Of a stretch of 36,704 bases of DNA, positions 8,451 to 15,900 are shown piece after piece. Position numbers and translations under genes: made by a program. The notes beneath the pieces are model-generated. The model was not told the origin of the DNA, searched no databases, and saw only the letters and a list, made by a program, of their open reading frames with translations. The DNA comes from Streptacidiphilus jiangxiensis (GTDB taxonomy: Bacteria > Actinomycetota > Actinomycetes > Streptomycetales > Streptomycetaceae), in assembly GCF_900109465.1 (NCBI RefSeq), contig NZ_FOAZ01000042.1, positions 1-36,704 on the forward strand, in the 5' to 3' direction. Numbering within the stretch: position 1 is the stretch's first letter; the number at the start of each line of letters is the position of its first letter.

Positions 8451-9533
8451 ATGCGCACCGCCGTCGTGATCGGCACCGGACTGATCGGCACCTCCGCCGC
8501 CCTCGCCCTGAGCGCGCGCGGGATGACCGTCCACCTGCGCGACGCGGACCCCGACGCGGCCCGCACCGCCGCCTCCCTCGGCGCCGGCACCACCGAGCCG
8601 CCGACCGGCCAGGTCGACCTTGCGGTCATCGCCGTGCCGCCCGCGCTCGTCGGGCGGGTGCTGGCCGAGGTGCAGGCCGAGGGCCTGGCCCGCGCCTACA
8701 CCGACGTGGCCAGCGTCAAGGACGGGCCCCGGCAGGACGTGCTCGCGCTCGGCTGCGACACCTCCACCTACGTCGGCAGCCACCCCATGGCCGGCGCCGA
8801 GCGCAGCGGCCCGCTGGCCGCCCGCGCCGACCTCTTCGAGGGCCGCACCTGGGTGCTCGCCCCGCTGCCGAACACCTCCACCGACACCCTCAACACCGCC
8901 CTCGAACTCGTCGCCCTCTGCGGTGCCGTCCCGGTGCTGATGGACGCCGCCGCGCACGACCGCGCCGTCGCGCTCGTCTCGCACACCCCGCAGGTCGTCG
9001 CCTCGCTGATCGCCGCGCGGCTGGAGCACGCCGCCGAGAACGCCGTGCGCCTGGCCGGGCCCGGCATCCGCGACACCACCCGGATCGCCGGTTCGAACCC
9101 GGCGATGTGGGTGGACATCCTCAGCGCCAACGCGGGCGCCGTCGCCGACACCCTGGAGGAGCTCGCCGCCGACCTCGGCGGAGCCGTCGCCGGGCTGCGC
9201 GCCCTGCAGGCCGCCGACGAGGAGAAGCGCGGCGAGGGCGCCGTCGCCGTCGAGGACGTGCTGCGCCGCGGCAACGCCGGCCGCGCCCGCATCCCCGGCA
9301 AGCACGGCGCGCCGCCCACCCGCTACGAGGAGCTGGTCGTCCTCATCGGCGACCAGCCGGGCGAGCTCGCCCGGCTCTTCGCCGACGCCGGCCGCGCCGG
9401 GGTCAACATCGAGGACGTCACCATCGAGCACTCCACCGGCCAGCAGGCCGGTCTGGTCAAGCTCAGCGTCGCCCCGACCGCCATAGCCACCCTCGCCGCC
9501 GCCCTGCGCGACCAGGGCTGGCACATGCGCTGA
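8451..9533 (+). CDS. tyrA: Prephenate dehydrogenase with C-terminal ACT domain
   Basis: A 360-residue enzyme of tyrosine biosynthesis that oxidatively decarboxylates prephenate to 4-hydroxyphenylpyruvate with NAD(P)+. The Rossmann motif GTGLIG lies at 8-13. The TyrA signature VGSHPMAGAERSG lies at about 108-120. A helical dimerisation domain follows, then a regulatory ACT domain from about 284 (ELVVLIGDQPGELARLF), which suggests feedback control by an aromatic amino acid. ATG 8451 opens directly on the nucleotide-binding strand. In-frame ATG 8409 is possible but adds nonconserved residues. It precedes cmk and der, as in other actinobacteria. Confidence 0.93.
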   Translation: MRTAVVIGTGLIGTSAALALSARGMTVHLRDADPDAARTAASLGAGTTEPPTGQVDLAVIAVPPALVGRVLAEVQAEGLARAYTDVASVKDGPRQDVLALGCDTSTYVGSHPMAGAERSGPLAARADLFEGRTWVLAPLPNTSTDTLNTALELVALCGAVPVLMDAAAHDRAVALVSHTPQVVASLIAARLEHAAENAVRLAGPGIRDTTRIAGSNPAMWVDILSANAGAVADTLEELAADLGGAVAGLRALQAADEEKRGEGAVAVEDVLRRGNAGRARIPGKHGAPPTRYEELVVLIGDQPGELARLFADAGRAGVNIEDVTIEHSTGQQAGLVKLSVAPTAIATLAAALRDQGWHMR

Positions 9534-9659
9534 CCGCGCGCCGGAGCCGCACGTCGGCACGGGTGCAGCGGGCCGGAGGCCGGAAGCGGCCGGACGGGTG
9601 GTCGCGGACGGTAACCTTGACGTGGACCCCTGCCCCCGCGTTCCGAAGGAAGCCGCCCC

Positions 9660-10358
9660 GTGGACAACTCCTCTGCCCCGGTCGTCGTCGTGCTCGACGG
9701 CCCCGCCGGCACCGGAAAGTCGACCGTCTCGCGGGAGATCGCCGCCCGTCTGGGCCTGAGCTTCCTGGACACCGGCGCCATGTACCGGGCGGTCACCTAC
9801 TGGATGCTGGCCAACGAGGTCGACGTCGACGACGTCGACGCGGTGGCGCTCGCCTCCGACAAGCCCGCCGTCGTCTCCGGCACCGACGCCGACGGCCCGA
9901 CCATCACCGTCGACGGCGTCGACGTCTCCGGGCCCATCCGTGAGCAGGCCGTCACCGCGGCCGTCAGCGCCGTCAGCGCCGTGCCCGAGGTGCGGACCCG
10001 CATGGTCGAGCTCCAGCGCGCCTCCGCGCTCGCCGCGCCGCGCGGCATCGTCGCCGAGGGCCGCGACATGGGCACCGTCGTCTTCCCGCGGGCCGACCTG
10101 AAGGTCTTCCTCACCGCCTCCGCCGAGACCCGGGCCGCCCGCCGCGCCGCGCAGCTCGGGATCACCGACGCCGGCGAGATAACGGCCATCCTGGTGGACA
10201 TCAACCGCCGCGACGCCGCCGACTCCGGGCGTGCCACCGCGCCGCTGCGCAAGGCCGACGACGCCGTCGAGGTCGACACCAGCGAGATGAGCCCCGAGCA
10301 GGTCGTCACGCACATCATCGGGCTGGTGCGCGACCGCGCCGCCGCCCGGCTGGGCTGA
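9660..10358 (+). CDS. cmk: Cytidylate kinase
   Basis: A 232-residue cytoplasmic (d)CMP kinase supplying CDP/dCDP. The P-loop GPAGTGKST lies at 14-22, followed by the substrate-binding LSFLDTGAMYRAVT region at about 33-46 and later GRDMGTVVFPRADLKVFL with the LID-type Arg cluster (ETRAARRAAQLG). It starts at GTG 9660, with GAAGGA at 9645-9650 as ribosome site and the family N-terminus in frame. It lies 126 bp after tyrA and 63 bp before der. Confidence 0.95.
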   Translation: MDNSSAPVVVVLDGPAGTGKSTVSREIAARLGLSFLDTGAMYRAVTYWMLANEVDVDDVDAVALASDKPAVVSGTDADGPTITVDGVDVSGPIREQAVTAAVSAVSAVPEVRTRMVELQRASALAAPRGIVAEGRDMGTVVFPRADLKVFLTASAETRAARRAAQLGITDAGEITAILVDINRRDAADSGRATAPLRKADDAVEVDTSEMSPEQVVTHIIGLVRDRAAARLG

Positions 10359-10421
10359 GCGTCACCGACGCCGCCCTCCCACGCCACAAGACAGCCGAAG
10401 ACGAGAGTTGGCACCGCGCAC

Positions 10422-11882
10422 ATGAGTAACGAGAACGCCGGGCACGTGGCCGGGCACGGTGAGCTGGACGCCGCCGAGTACGCCGAGTTCATGCAGCTCG
10501 CCGCCGAGGAGGGCTTCGACCTCGACGAGGTCGGCAGCCTGGACGACGACCACCTGCCGATGCCCGTGCTCGCCGTCGTCGGTCGCCCGAACGTCGGCAA
10601 GTCCACCCTGGTCAACCGCATCATCGGCCGCCGTGAGGCGGTCGTCGAGGACCGTCCCGGCGTCACCCGCGACCGCGTCAGCTATGACGCGAACTGGAAC
10701 GGGCGCCGGTTCAAGGTCGTCGACACCGGCGGCTGGGAGATCGACGCGCTGGGCCTGGAGGGCCTGGTCGCCCAGCAGGCCGAGCAGGGCATCGAGGCCG
10801 CCGACGCGGTCCTGTTCGTCGTCGACGCCGTCGTCGGCGCGACCGACACCGACGACGCCCTGGTCAAGCTGATCCGCCGCTCCGGCAAGCCCGTGGTGCT
10901 GTGCGCCAACAAGGTCGACGGCCCCTCCGCCGAGGCTGACGCCGCCGCGCTGTGGAACCTCGGCCTGGGCGAGCCCTACCCCGTCTCCGCCCTCCACGGC
11001 CGCGGCTCCGGCGACATGCTCGACGCCGTCCTGGAGGCGCTGCCGGAGGCCCCGAAGCAGGAGTTCGGCACGCTGACCGTGGGCGGCCCGCGCCGCGTCG
11101 CGCTGATCGGCCGTCCGAACGTCGGCAAGTCCAGCCTGCTGAACAAGGTCGCCGGCGAGGACCGGGTGGTCGTCAACGAGCTGGCCGGCACCACCCGTGA
11201 CCCGGTCGACGAGATGATCACGCTCGGCGGCAAGACCTGGAAGTTCATCGACACCGCCGGCATCCGCCGCCGCGTCCACCAGACCGCGGGCGCCGACTTC
11301 TACGCCTCGCTGCGCACCGCCGCCGCGCTGGAGAAGGCGGAGGTCGCCGTCGTCCTGGTCGACGCGAGTGAGACCCTCGCCGAGCAGGACACCCGCATCA
11401 TCTCCATGGCCGTCGAGGCCGGCCGCGCCGTCGTCATCGCCTACAACAAGTGGGACAAGATGGAGGACGAGCGCCGGTACTACCTCGAGCGCGAGATCGA
11501 GCAGGACCTGGTCCAGGTCCAGTGGGCCCCGCGGGTCAACGTCTCCGCCCGCACCGGCCGCCACATGGAGAAGCTGGTCCCCGCGATCGAGGCCGCGCTC
11601 GAGGGCTGGGAGACCCGCGTCCCCACCGCTCGCCTCAACGCCTTCCTCGGCGAGCTCGTCGCCGCCCACCCGCACCCCGTGCGCGGCGGCAAGCAGCCCC
11701 GCATCCTCTTCGGCACCCAGGCCGGCACGAAGCCCCCGCGCTTCGTGCTGTTCGCCTCGGGCTTCATCGAGGCCGGCTACCGCCGCTTCATCGAGCGCCG
11801 CCTGCGCGAGGAGTTCGGCTTCGTCGGCACCCCGATCTCCATCTCGGTGCGGGTGCGCGAGAAGCGCTCGAAGAAGAAGTAA
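10422..11882 (+). CDS. der: Ribosome-assembly GTPase Der (EngA)
   Basis: A 486-residue double GTPase needed for 50S subunit maturation. A roughly 48-residue acidic N-terminal extension precedes the first G domain: P-loop GRPNVGKST at 54-62, DTGGW and NKVD. The second G domain has its P-loop GRPNVGKSS at 230-238, followed by DTAGIR and NKWD. A KH-like C-terminal domain follows and ends in a Lys-rich tail (REKRSKKK). All G1 to G4 motifs of both domains are intact. The acidic N-terminal extension is typical of actinobacterial members. A hairpin terminator lies just downstream. Confidence 0.96.
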   Translation: MSNENAGHVAGHGELDAAEYAEFMQLAAEEGFDLDEVGSLDDDHLPMPVLAVVGRPNVGKSTLVNRIIGRREAVVEDRPGVTRDRVSYDANWNGRRFKVVDTGGWEIDALGLEGLVAQQAEQGIEAADAVLFVVDAVVGATDTDDALVKLIRRSGKPVVLCANKVDGPSAEADAAALWNLGLGEPYPVSALHGRGSGDMLDAVLEALPEAPKQEFGTLTVGGPRRVALIGRPNVGKSSLLNKVAGEDRVVVNELAGTTRDPVDEMITLGGKTWKFIDTAGIRRRVHQTAGADFYASLRTAAALEKAEVAVVLVDASETLAEQDTRIISMAVEAGRAVVIAYNKWDKMEDERRYYLEREIEQDLVQVQWAPRVNVSARTGRHMEKLVPAIEAALEGWETRVPTARLNAFLGELVAAHPHPVRGGKQPRILFGTQAGTKPPRFVLFASGFIEAGYRRFIERRLREEFGFVGTPISISVRVREKRSKKK

Positions 11883-11891
11883 CCCTCGAAG

Positions 11892-12182
11892 TCACGCGGA
11901 CCCGGGCGGCAGCGAGAGACGGCTGCGGTGCCGCCCGGGGCTCTGCGGCGTGTGGGGCGCCGCGAAATCGGCGAAGTAGGGGAGCCGGAAGTTCTCCTCC
12001 CCGGTGCGGTCCCCGGGCAACGACCGGAAGAGCCGCCGGAACTCCGCGTACAGCGCGTCGTAGATCGGCGTGTCCCGTTCGGCGCTGCGTTCGAACGCCG
12101 GGCGCATGGCCGGAATCGCACTGGTCGCCGGCCAGGCGAGGCGGGGAGTGGTGGGGGTGTGGTACGTCTCGAAGGCTTGCAC
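11892..12182 (-). CDS. Conserved small protein of unknown function
   Basis: A 96-residue putative cytoplasmic protein starting at GTG 12182. The centre has protein-like, strongly biased sequence with two short helices: PIYDALYAEFRRLFRSLPGD (about 39-58), then RTGEENFRLPYFADF. The N- and C-termini are Pro/Ala/Arg-rich. Third codon positions are overwhelmingly G or C on this strand, which supports real coding. It is convergent with der, and the stops are only 9 bp apart. I recall similar YDALYAE-RRLFR-LPGDR proteins from streptomycetes but know no function. No clear ribosome site is visible, so the start is uncertain. Confidence 0.6.
   Translation of the reverse strand: MQAFETYHTPTTPRLAWPATSAIPAMRPAFERSAERDTPIYDALYAEFRRLFRSLPGDRTGEENFRLPYFADFAAPHTPQSPGRHRSRLSLPPGSA
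11901..11939. terminator. Hairpin terminator after der
   Basis: CCCGGGCGGCA (11901-11911) pairs exactly with TGCCGCCCGGG (11929-11939) around a 17-nt loop, 19 bp after the der stop. There is no U-tract, as is usual in high-GC actinobacteria. It overlaps the 3' codons of the convergent small gene on the minus strand, so it may act on both transcripts. Confidence 0.6.
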
Positions 12183-12231
12183 GCCATGGCCAACGAGACA
12201 TCAGCCTTCAAGATGCGGGTTGTTGCACTAT

Positions 12232-12336
12232 CAGGGGCGCGGGGAACTGCGCGACAAGCCACCGACATGGGGATGGTCCTCAACGCGCAGGGCAATCCGC
12301 ACAGGGTGGTTTCTCGCGCAGTTCCCCGCGCCCCTG
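12232..12336. repeat. Perfect inverted intergenic element (copy 2)
   Basis: Arms of 23 nt at 12232-12254 and 12314-12336 are exact reverse complements (ends CAGGGGCGCGGGGAACTG and CAGTTCCCCGCGCCCCTG) around a 59-bp centre. The arm sequence is shared with the element at 8074-8259. It occupies most of the gap between the two minus-strand genes, downstream of the 12362-13195 gene, where it can serve as a terminator. It contains no ORF, so it is a non-autonomous palindrome rather than an insertion sequence. Confidence 0.8.
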
Positions 12337-12361
12337 AGGTGGTGCAGCTATTTCACCGTCG

Positions 12362-13195
12362 TCAGGTGCCGGCCAGCGGCAGGGTCGCGCCCATCAGCAA
12401 TCCCTTGCGCGCCGCGCCGTCCAGCGCGTGCCGCAGCAGGTCCTCCCGTGGCTGGCGGCCCACGCTGCCGTGCGGTGCGGCGTACATGATGACCTCGGCC
12501 TGCTGCGAGGCGGCACTGCGCCACGCGTCCGTCACCTGCAGCGGCGCATGCGCCTGCCACCAGGCGTTCGTGCCGCCGCCGGGGGCCGGCTGCAGGACGG
12601 CGTGGAGCTGGCCCATCGCCATCAGCACCGACCAGCCGCGCAGCTGAGCAGGCGGCTGCTCGACCTCCGGCACCAGCTGGAAGCCGTGCTCGAGCAGCAG
12701 CTCGACGAAGGTGTCCTCACCGACCGACGTGCCCGGCCGGCCGACCGGCCCCGTCGGCTCGACGACGAGCGCGGCACGCGGCACGCCCTGACACAGCACC
12801 AGGCCGCAGGTGACGCCGAGGACGGCAGGGGCGACCTGTCCACCGGCCGGGCTCGGCACCGTCTCCGGCACGTGCAGCTCGGGGGCGGGCGCGACGGGCG
12901 CCGGCACCCCCGGCGTCATCGAGGCGCTGATGTTGCGGACGGCGCCCTGCAACTGCTCCTCGGAGACCTCGACCACCTGGGAGGGGATGCACCGGGCGTG
13001 GGCGAACGCCAGCACCGCCGTCTCCTCGCCGACGAACAGCACCGTCGCCGTGGGCTCCTGCGTCACATCGCCGGGTGCGCGGCAGGATGTGCAGTCGTAG
13101 CGGTCCGGTGCGGTGCCGCCGCCCAGCAGGCGGTCGGCCTCGTCGTCACCGATCTCGGCACGGACCTCGTCGCTGACGTCGATCATGCGCTGCAC
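12362..13195 (-). CDS. Conserved protein of unknown function
   Basis: A 277-residue probably cytoplasmic protein with no family I can name. The N-terminal part (about 1-85) has a CxxC pair (CTSC at about 36-39) and a strand-rich stretch ending in AFAHARCIPSQVVEV, which may form a small metal-binding fold. A Pro/Ala/Val-rich linker follows at about 97-120. The C-terminal half reads as a mixed alpha/beta domain (LRGWSVLMAMGQLHAVLQP). There is no signal peptide or membrane segment. GTG 13195 is chosen because GAGGAG lies 6 nt upstream; ATG 13186 is an alternative. It appears monocistronic. Confidence 0.75.
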   Translation of the reverse strand: MQRMIDVSDEVRAEIGDDEADRLLGGGTAPDRYDCTSCRAPGDVTQEPTATVLFVGEETAVLAFAHARCIPSQVVEVSEEQLQGAVRNISASMTPGVPAPVAPAPELHVPETVPSPAGGQVAPAVLGVTCGLVLCQGVPRAALVVEPTGPVGRPGTSVGEDTFVELLLEHGFQLVPEVEQPPAQLRGWSVLMAMGQLHAVLQPAPGGGTNAWWQAHAPLQVTDAWRSAASQQAEVIMYAAPHGSVGRQPREDLLRHALDGAARKGLLMGATLPLAGT

Positions 13196-13388
13196 GAATG
13201 ACTCCTCGAATCGCGGGGGCCGGAGCGCGACTGCCCGGCCGTGATGACAAACGCACGGATGTGGTCGGGGTCACGGTTCGGGCGCTCCGAGCACGGGAAA
13301 GAGGGGCGATCCGGTCACGCACGAGCATCCGGGGGTGACCCTCTGTCTACCGTGTGGGGCACCTCACGCGGGCTCAGAGGCCGCTTTC

Positions 13389-13404
13389 TGTGACCCAGGT
13401 CACG
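13389..13404. promoter_or_regulatory. Crp/CAP-type operator upstream of the first rpf gene
   Basis: TGTGA-CCCAGG-TCACG matches the classic CAP pattern TGTGA-N6-TCACA in 9 of 10 fixed positions and the streptomycete Crp pattern GTG-N6-GNCAC exactly. It sits 12 bp upstream of a -35-like TTGACG (13416-13421) and 328 bp before the rpf start. The surrounding 13196-13731 gap is otherwise ORF-free. It contains a relatively AT-rich patch (13420-13485) that probably holds the promoter, then a GC-rich leader. Confidence 0.6.
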
Positions 13405-13731
13405 AAACCGGACCGTTGACGCTTCGACAAAAGTCCCAATTCGGACATCCGATGCGGATTTCCAAGATTTTTACTTCCGGTAACCGCCGCCTGAGCTGCG
13501 AGTTCGTCCGGAGGTTTGAGTCCGGACCCAGGCTTTCCTACGGTCGTTGACGTCGGTGCAACGAGCACCACCCGGGTTCGCCCCGTCAGAGCACAGCCCT
13601 GCAGCGCACCGTCGCGCCGCACGAGGCAGTGCCCGCCGCCGCACAGGACAGGTCGGCGGCGAGTGACAAGGCGAGGGCGCGGACGCGCAGAGCGCGAAAG
13701 CAGCCCACTCGGGATTGTCGAAAGGCTTTTC

Positions 13732-14430
13732 ATGAAGTTCCGCGTTCGTACCGCTGCCATCACCGCCACCCTCATCGCGGCCCCGGTCGCCGGTCTGCTC
13801 ACCGCGACCAGCGCCTCCGCCGCGTCGGTCTCCACCTGGGACGCGGTCGCGCAGTGCGAGTCGGGCGGCAACTGGTCCATCAACACCGGCAACGGCTACT
13901 ACGGCGGTCTGCAGTTCGACGCCAGCACCTGGGCGGCCTACGGCGGCACCCAGTACGCGTCCACCGCCGACCAGGCCACCCAGGGCCAGCAGATCTCCAT
14001 CGCCGAGAAGGTCCTGGCCAACCAGGGCCCGGGCGCCTGGCCCGTCTGCGGCCCGCAGGCCGGTCTGAGCCAGGGTGGTGCGGCGGCCTCCGTCGACACC
14101 TCCTCCTCGAACTCCTCCAACTCCTCCTCGTCGAGCAGCTCCTCGGCCTCGCAGGACACCTCCGGCTCCAGCCAGCAGAGCGCCCCGGCGCAGCAGAGCG
14201 CCCCGGCCCAGGCTCCGGCCCAGGCCCCGGCCCCGGCCCAGCAGAGTGCTCCGGCGCAGAGCTCCGGCTCCTCCGCCTCGGGCAGCTACACCGTCCAGTC
14301 GGGTGACACCCTGAGCGCCATCGCGGCCGCCCACGGCACCAACTGGCAGTCCCTGTACGCCGCCAACAAGGCCGTCATCGGTGGCGACGCGAACCTGATC
14401 CTCCCGGGCCAGGTCCTGAACCTCGGCTGA
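13732..14430 (+). CDS. Secreted resuscitation-promoting factor with LysM domain (RpfA-like)
   Basis: A 232-residue exported cell-wall hydrolase of the transglycosylase-like Rpf family, which remodels peptidoglycan during spore germination and exit from dormancy. The signal peptide (about 1-30) ends in ASA. The Rpf domain follows at 32 to about 108, starting VSTWDAVAQCESGGNW with catalytic Glu about 43, then GYYGGLQFDASTWAAYGG. A Ser-rich then Gln/Ser/Ala/Pro repeat linker spans about 115-180. One C-terminal LysM (YTVQSGDTLSAIAAAHG, about 185-232) anchors it to the wall. ATG 13732 has CGAAAGG 6 nt upstream. It has its own long leader with a Crp-type site and is followed by a strong terminator. 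Confidence 0.93.
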   Translation: MKFRVRTAAITATLIAAPVAGLLTATSASAASVSTWDAVAQCESGGNWSINTGNGYYGGLQFDASTWAAYGGTQYASTADQATQGQQISIAEKVLANQGPGAWPVCGPQAGLSQGGAAASVDTSSSNSSNSSSSSSSSASQDTSGSSQQSAPAQQSAPAQAPAQAPAPAQQSAPAQSSGSSASGSYTVQSGDTLSAIAAAHGTNWQSLYAANKAVIGGDANLILPGQVLNLG

Positions 14431-14460
14431 GGCAGCACGCTCTCGGCTGTGTGACGACAG

Positions 14461-14501
14461 CAGCGCGACCCACCGTCCCCGTCCGGCGGTGGGTCGCGCT
14501 G
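14461..14501 (+). terminator. Strong intrinsic terminator after the first rpf gene
   Basis: CAGCGCGACCCACCG (14461-14475) pairs perfectly over 15 bp with CGGTGGGTCGCGCTG (14487-14501), with an 11-nt loop. Outer bases (ACGACAG/CTGTCGT) extend the stem past a 3-nt bulge. It ends transcription 30 nt past the stop and separates the two rpf genes. Confidence 0.85.
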
Positions 14502-14530
14502 TCGTGCGTTCGAGTGAGTTCACGGCGTGG

Positions 14531-14548
14531 CGATTGATATGACAATCG
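14531..14548. promoter_or_regulatory. Short palindrome in the second rpf promoter region
   Basis: CGATTG-N6-CAATCG lies 34 bp before the second rpf start, in the only AT-rich stretch between the terminator and the ATG. It may be an operator overlapping the promoter. No convincing -35/-10 pair can be assigned. Confidence 0.35.
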
Positions 14549-14582
14549 GACTGCGCTCTGGGCCGACGTAGCGTCAGCTGCC

Positions 14583-15245
14583 ATGGGCACAGCTCTCATG
14601 GGCGCCGCTTCCAAGGGCACGGCCCGAAGGCGACTCCTCGTCGGCGGGACCGCCACCGCAGCCGCCGCACTGCTGTGCGCGCTGCCGATGGTCTCCGACA
14701 CCGCGTCCGCGCAGGTCCCGACGTCCGTCTGGGACCAACTGGCCATGTGCGAGAGCAGCGGCCGCTGGCACATCGACACCGGAAACGGCTTCTACGGCGG
14801 CCTGCAGATCTCCCTGGAGACCTGGCGCGAGGCCGGCGGAACCCGCTACGCCCCCCGCCCCGACCTGGCCGCCAAGGCCGAGCAGATCGCGGTGGCGGAG
14901 GTCATCCTCGCCTGGCAGGGCTGGGACGCCTGGCCCGGCTGCTCCCGCGACCTCGGCCTCCACGGCCGGCCCCCCGTCGGCGTCACCCACAGCCCCAGCC
15001 CCGCACCAACCCCGAGGCCCACGCACAAGCCCACCCCGACGCCGACGCCCACCCCGAAGCCCACCCCCACGCCGCCGGTGACCGTGCCCGCCACGTACGT
15101 GGTGCGGCACGGGGACCACCTCGCCGCGATCGCGCGCCGGTTCCACCTCCCCGGCGGCTGGCAGGCGCTGTATGCGCGCAACCGCGCGCTCATCGGCCCG
15201 AACCCCGACAACCTCCTTGCCGGGACGGTGCTCAGGCTCCGCTGA
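14583..15245 (+). CDS. Second secreted Rpf-type muralidase with LysM domain
   Basis: A 220-residue paralogue of the preceding gene. The signal region (about 1-43, ending in ASA) carries ARRRLLVGG, which is weakly twin-arginine-like. The Rpf domain has VWDQLAMCESSGRWHIDTG with catalytic Glu about 57, then GFYGGLQISLETWREAGG. The linker is a PTPTPKP-type Thr/Pro tract (about 135-165), stiff and different from the Ser/Gln linker of the neighbour. The C-terminal LysM starts at about 171 (YVVRHGDHLAAIARRF). ATG 14583 is used; ATG 14601 is an alternative. Its last 14 nt overlap the 3' end of the convergent livF gene. Confidence 0.9.
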   Translation: MGTALMGAASKGTARRRLLVGGTATAAAALLCALPMVSDTASAQVPTSVWDQLAMCESSGRWHIDTGNGFYGGLQISLETWREAGGTRYAPRPDLAAKAEQIAVAEVILAWQGWDAWPGCSRDLGLHGRPPVGVTHSPSPAPTPRPTHKPTPTPTPTPKPTPTPPVTVPATYVVRHGDHLAAIARRFHLPGGWQALYARNRALIGPNPDNLLAGTVLRLR

Positions 15246-15900
15246 CCCGCTCCCGCGCGGCGACGAGGTCGCCGCGCCGCAGCTCGTAGGCCACGTCCCA
15301 GGCGGCCTCGGCCGGGATGCTCTGCTCGGCCAGCACGACCGTGCGGCCCGCCGCGACCAGCGCGGCGAGCGTCGCGTGCACGCGGGCGGTGACCTCCTCG
15401 GCGAGGCCGAGGGCGAACTCGTCGAGCAGCAGCAGGCGGGCCGGGGAGGTGAGCACGCGGGAGAGGGCGACCATGCGCTGCTCGCCGCCGGACAGCGTGC
15501 CGGCGGTGCGTGCCAGCAGCCGGGTCAGTTCGGGGAAGAGCGCGACGGAGGCGTCGACACCGCCGCCCAGAGGGCCGGGGACGGCGAGGTTCTCGGCGAC
15601 GCTCAGGGAGGGGAAAACGGCCTGCTCGGCCGGGAGGAGCGCCACTCCGAGCCGCGAGCGCCGATACGTGTCGAGAGCGGTGATCTCGCGCGCGTGCGCC
15701 GCTCCGCCGTACCAGAGCACCTGCCCGGCCGTCAGCGGCACCACGCCCGCCATCGCGTGCAGGGCGCTGCTGCGCCCGCTGCCGTTCCGCCCGACCAGCA
15801 CCGTCATCGCCCCGGCCGCGATCGGCAGGTCGACGCCGTGCAGGGCCTCCAGTGGCCCGTAACGCACCCGGGCGTCGCGCAGCTCGATCTCACGTGCCAC
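15232..15900 (-). CDS. livF: Branched-chain amino acid ABC transporter ATP-binding protein (LivF-like)
   Basis: A 222-residue cytoplasmic ATPase of the HAAT (Liv) importer family. The Walker A loop is GRNGSGRSS (37-45), so the invariant Lys is replaced by Arg 43. The signature LSGGEQRM lies at 136-143 and the Walker B LLLLDE ends at 161. The switch region reads VVLAEQS, with Gln where many ABC proteins have His, which is normal for LivF. It starts at GTG 15900 and overlaps the 3' end of the fused livHMG gene by 11 bp, so translation is coupled. It is slightly shorter than typical LivF (about 235 residues). The family call is firm. Whether the Arg variant hydrolyses ATP efficiently is unknown. 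Confidence 0.9.
   Translation of the reverse strand: MAREIELRDARVRYGPLEALHGVDLPIAAGAMTVLVGRNGSGRSSALHAMAGVVPLTAGQVLWYGGAAHAREITALDTYRRSRLGVALLPAEQAVFPSLSVAENLAVPGPLGGGVDASVALFPELTRLLARTAGTLSGGEQRMVALSRVLTSPARLLLLDEFALGLAEEVTARVHATLAALVAAGRTVVLAEQSIPAEAAWDVAYELRRGDLVAARERVSGA

Noticed and set aside
9081..9110. GCCGGTTCGAACCCGGC hairpin-like block
   Set aside because: It lies inside tyrA, encodes conserved sequence, and has no flanking tRNA structure.
8400..10313. 637-codon minus-strand frame opposite tyrA and cmk
   Set aside because: It is composition-driven antisense to two clearly recognised enzymes. Long shadow frames are routine at this GC content.
13440..13731. Direct annotation of a c-di-AMP riboswitch before rpf
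   Set aside because: Expected from related genes, but the conserved ydaO segments could not be recognised by eye, so it is left as a question, not a feature.
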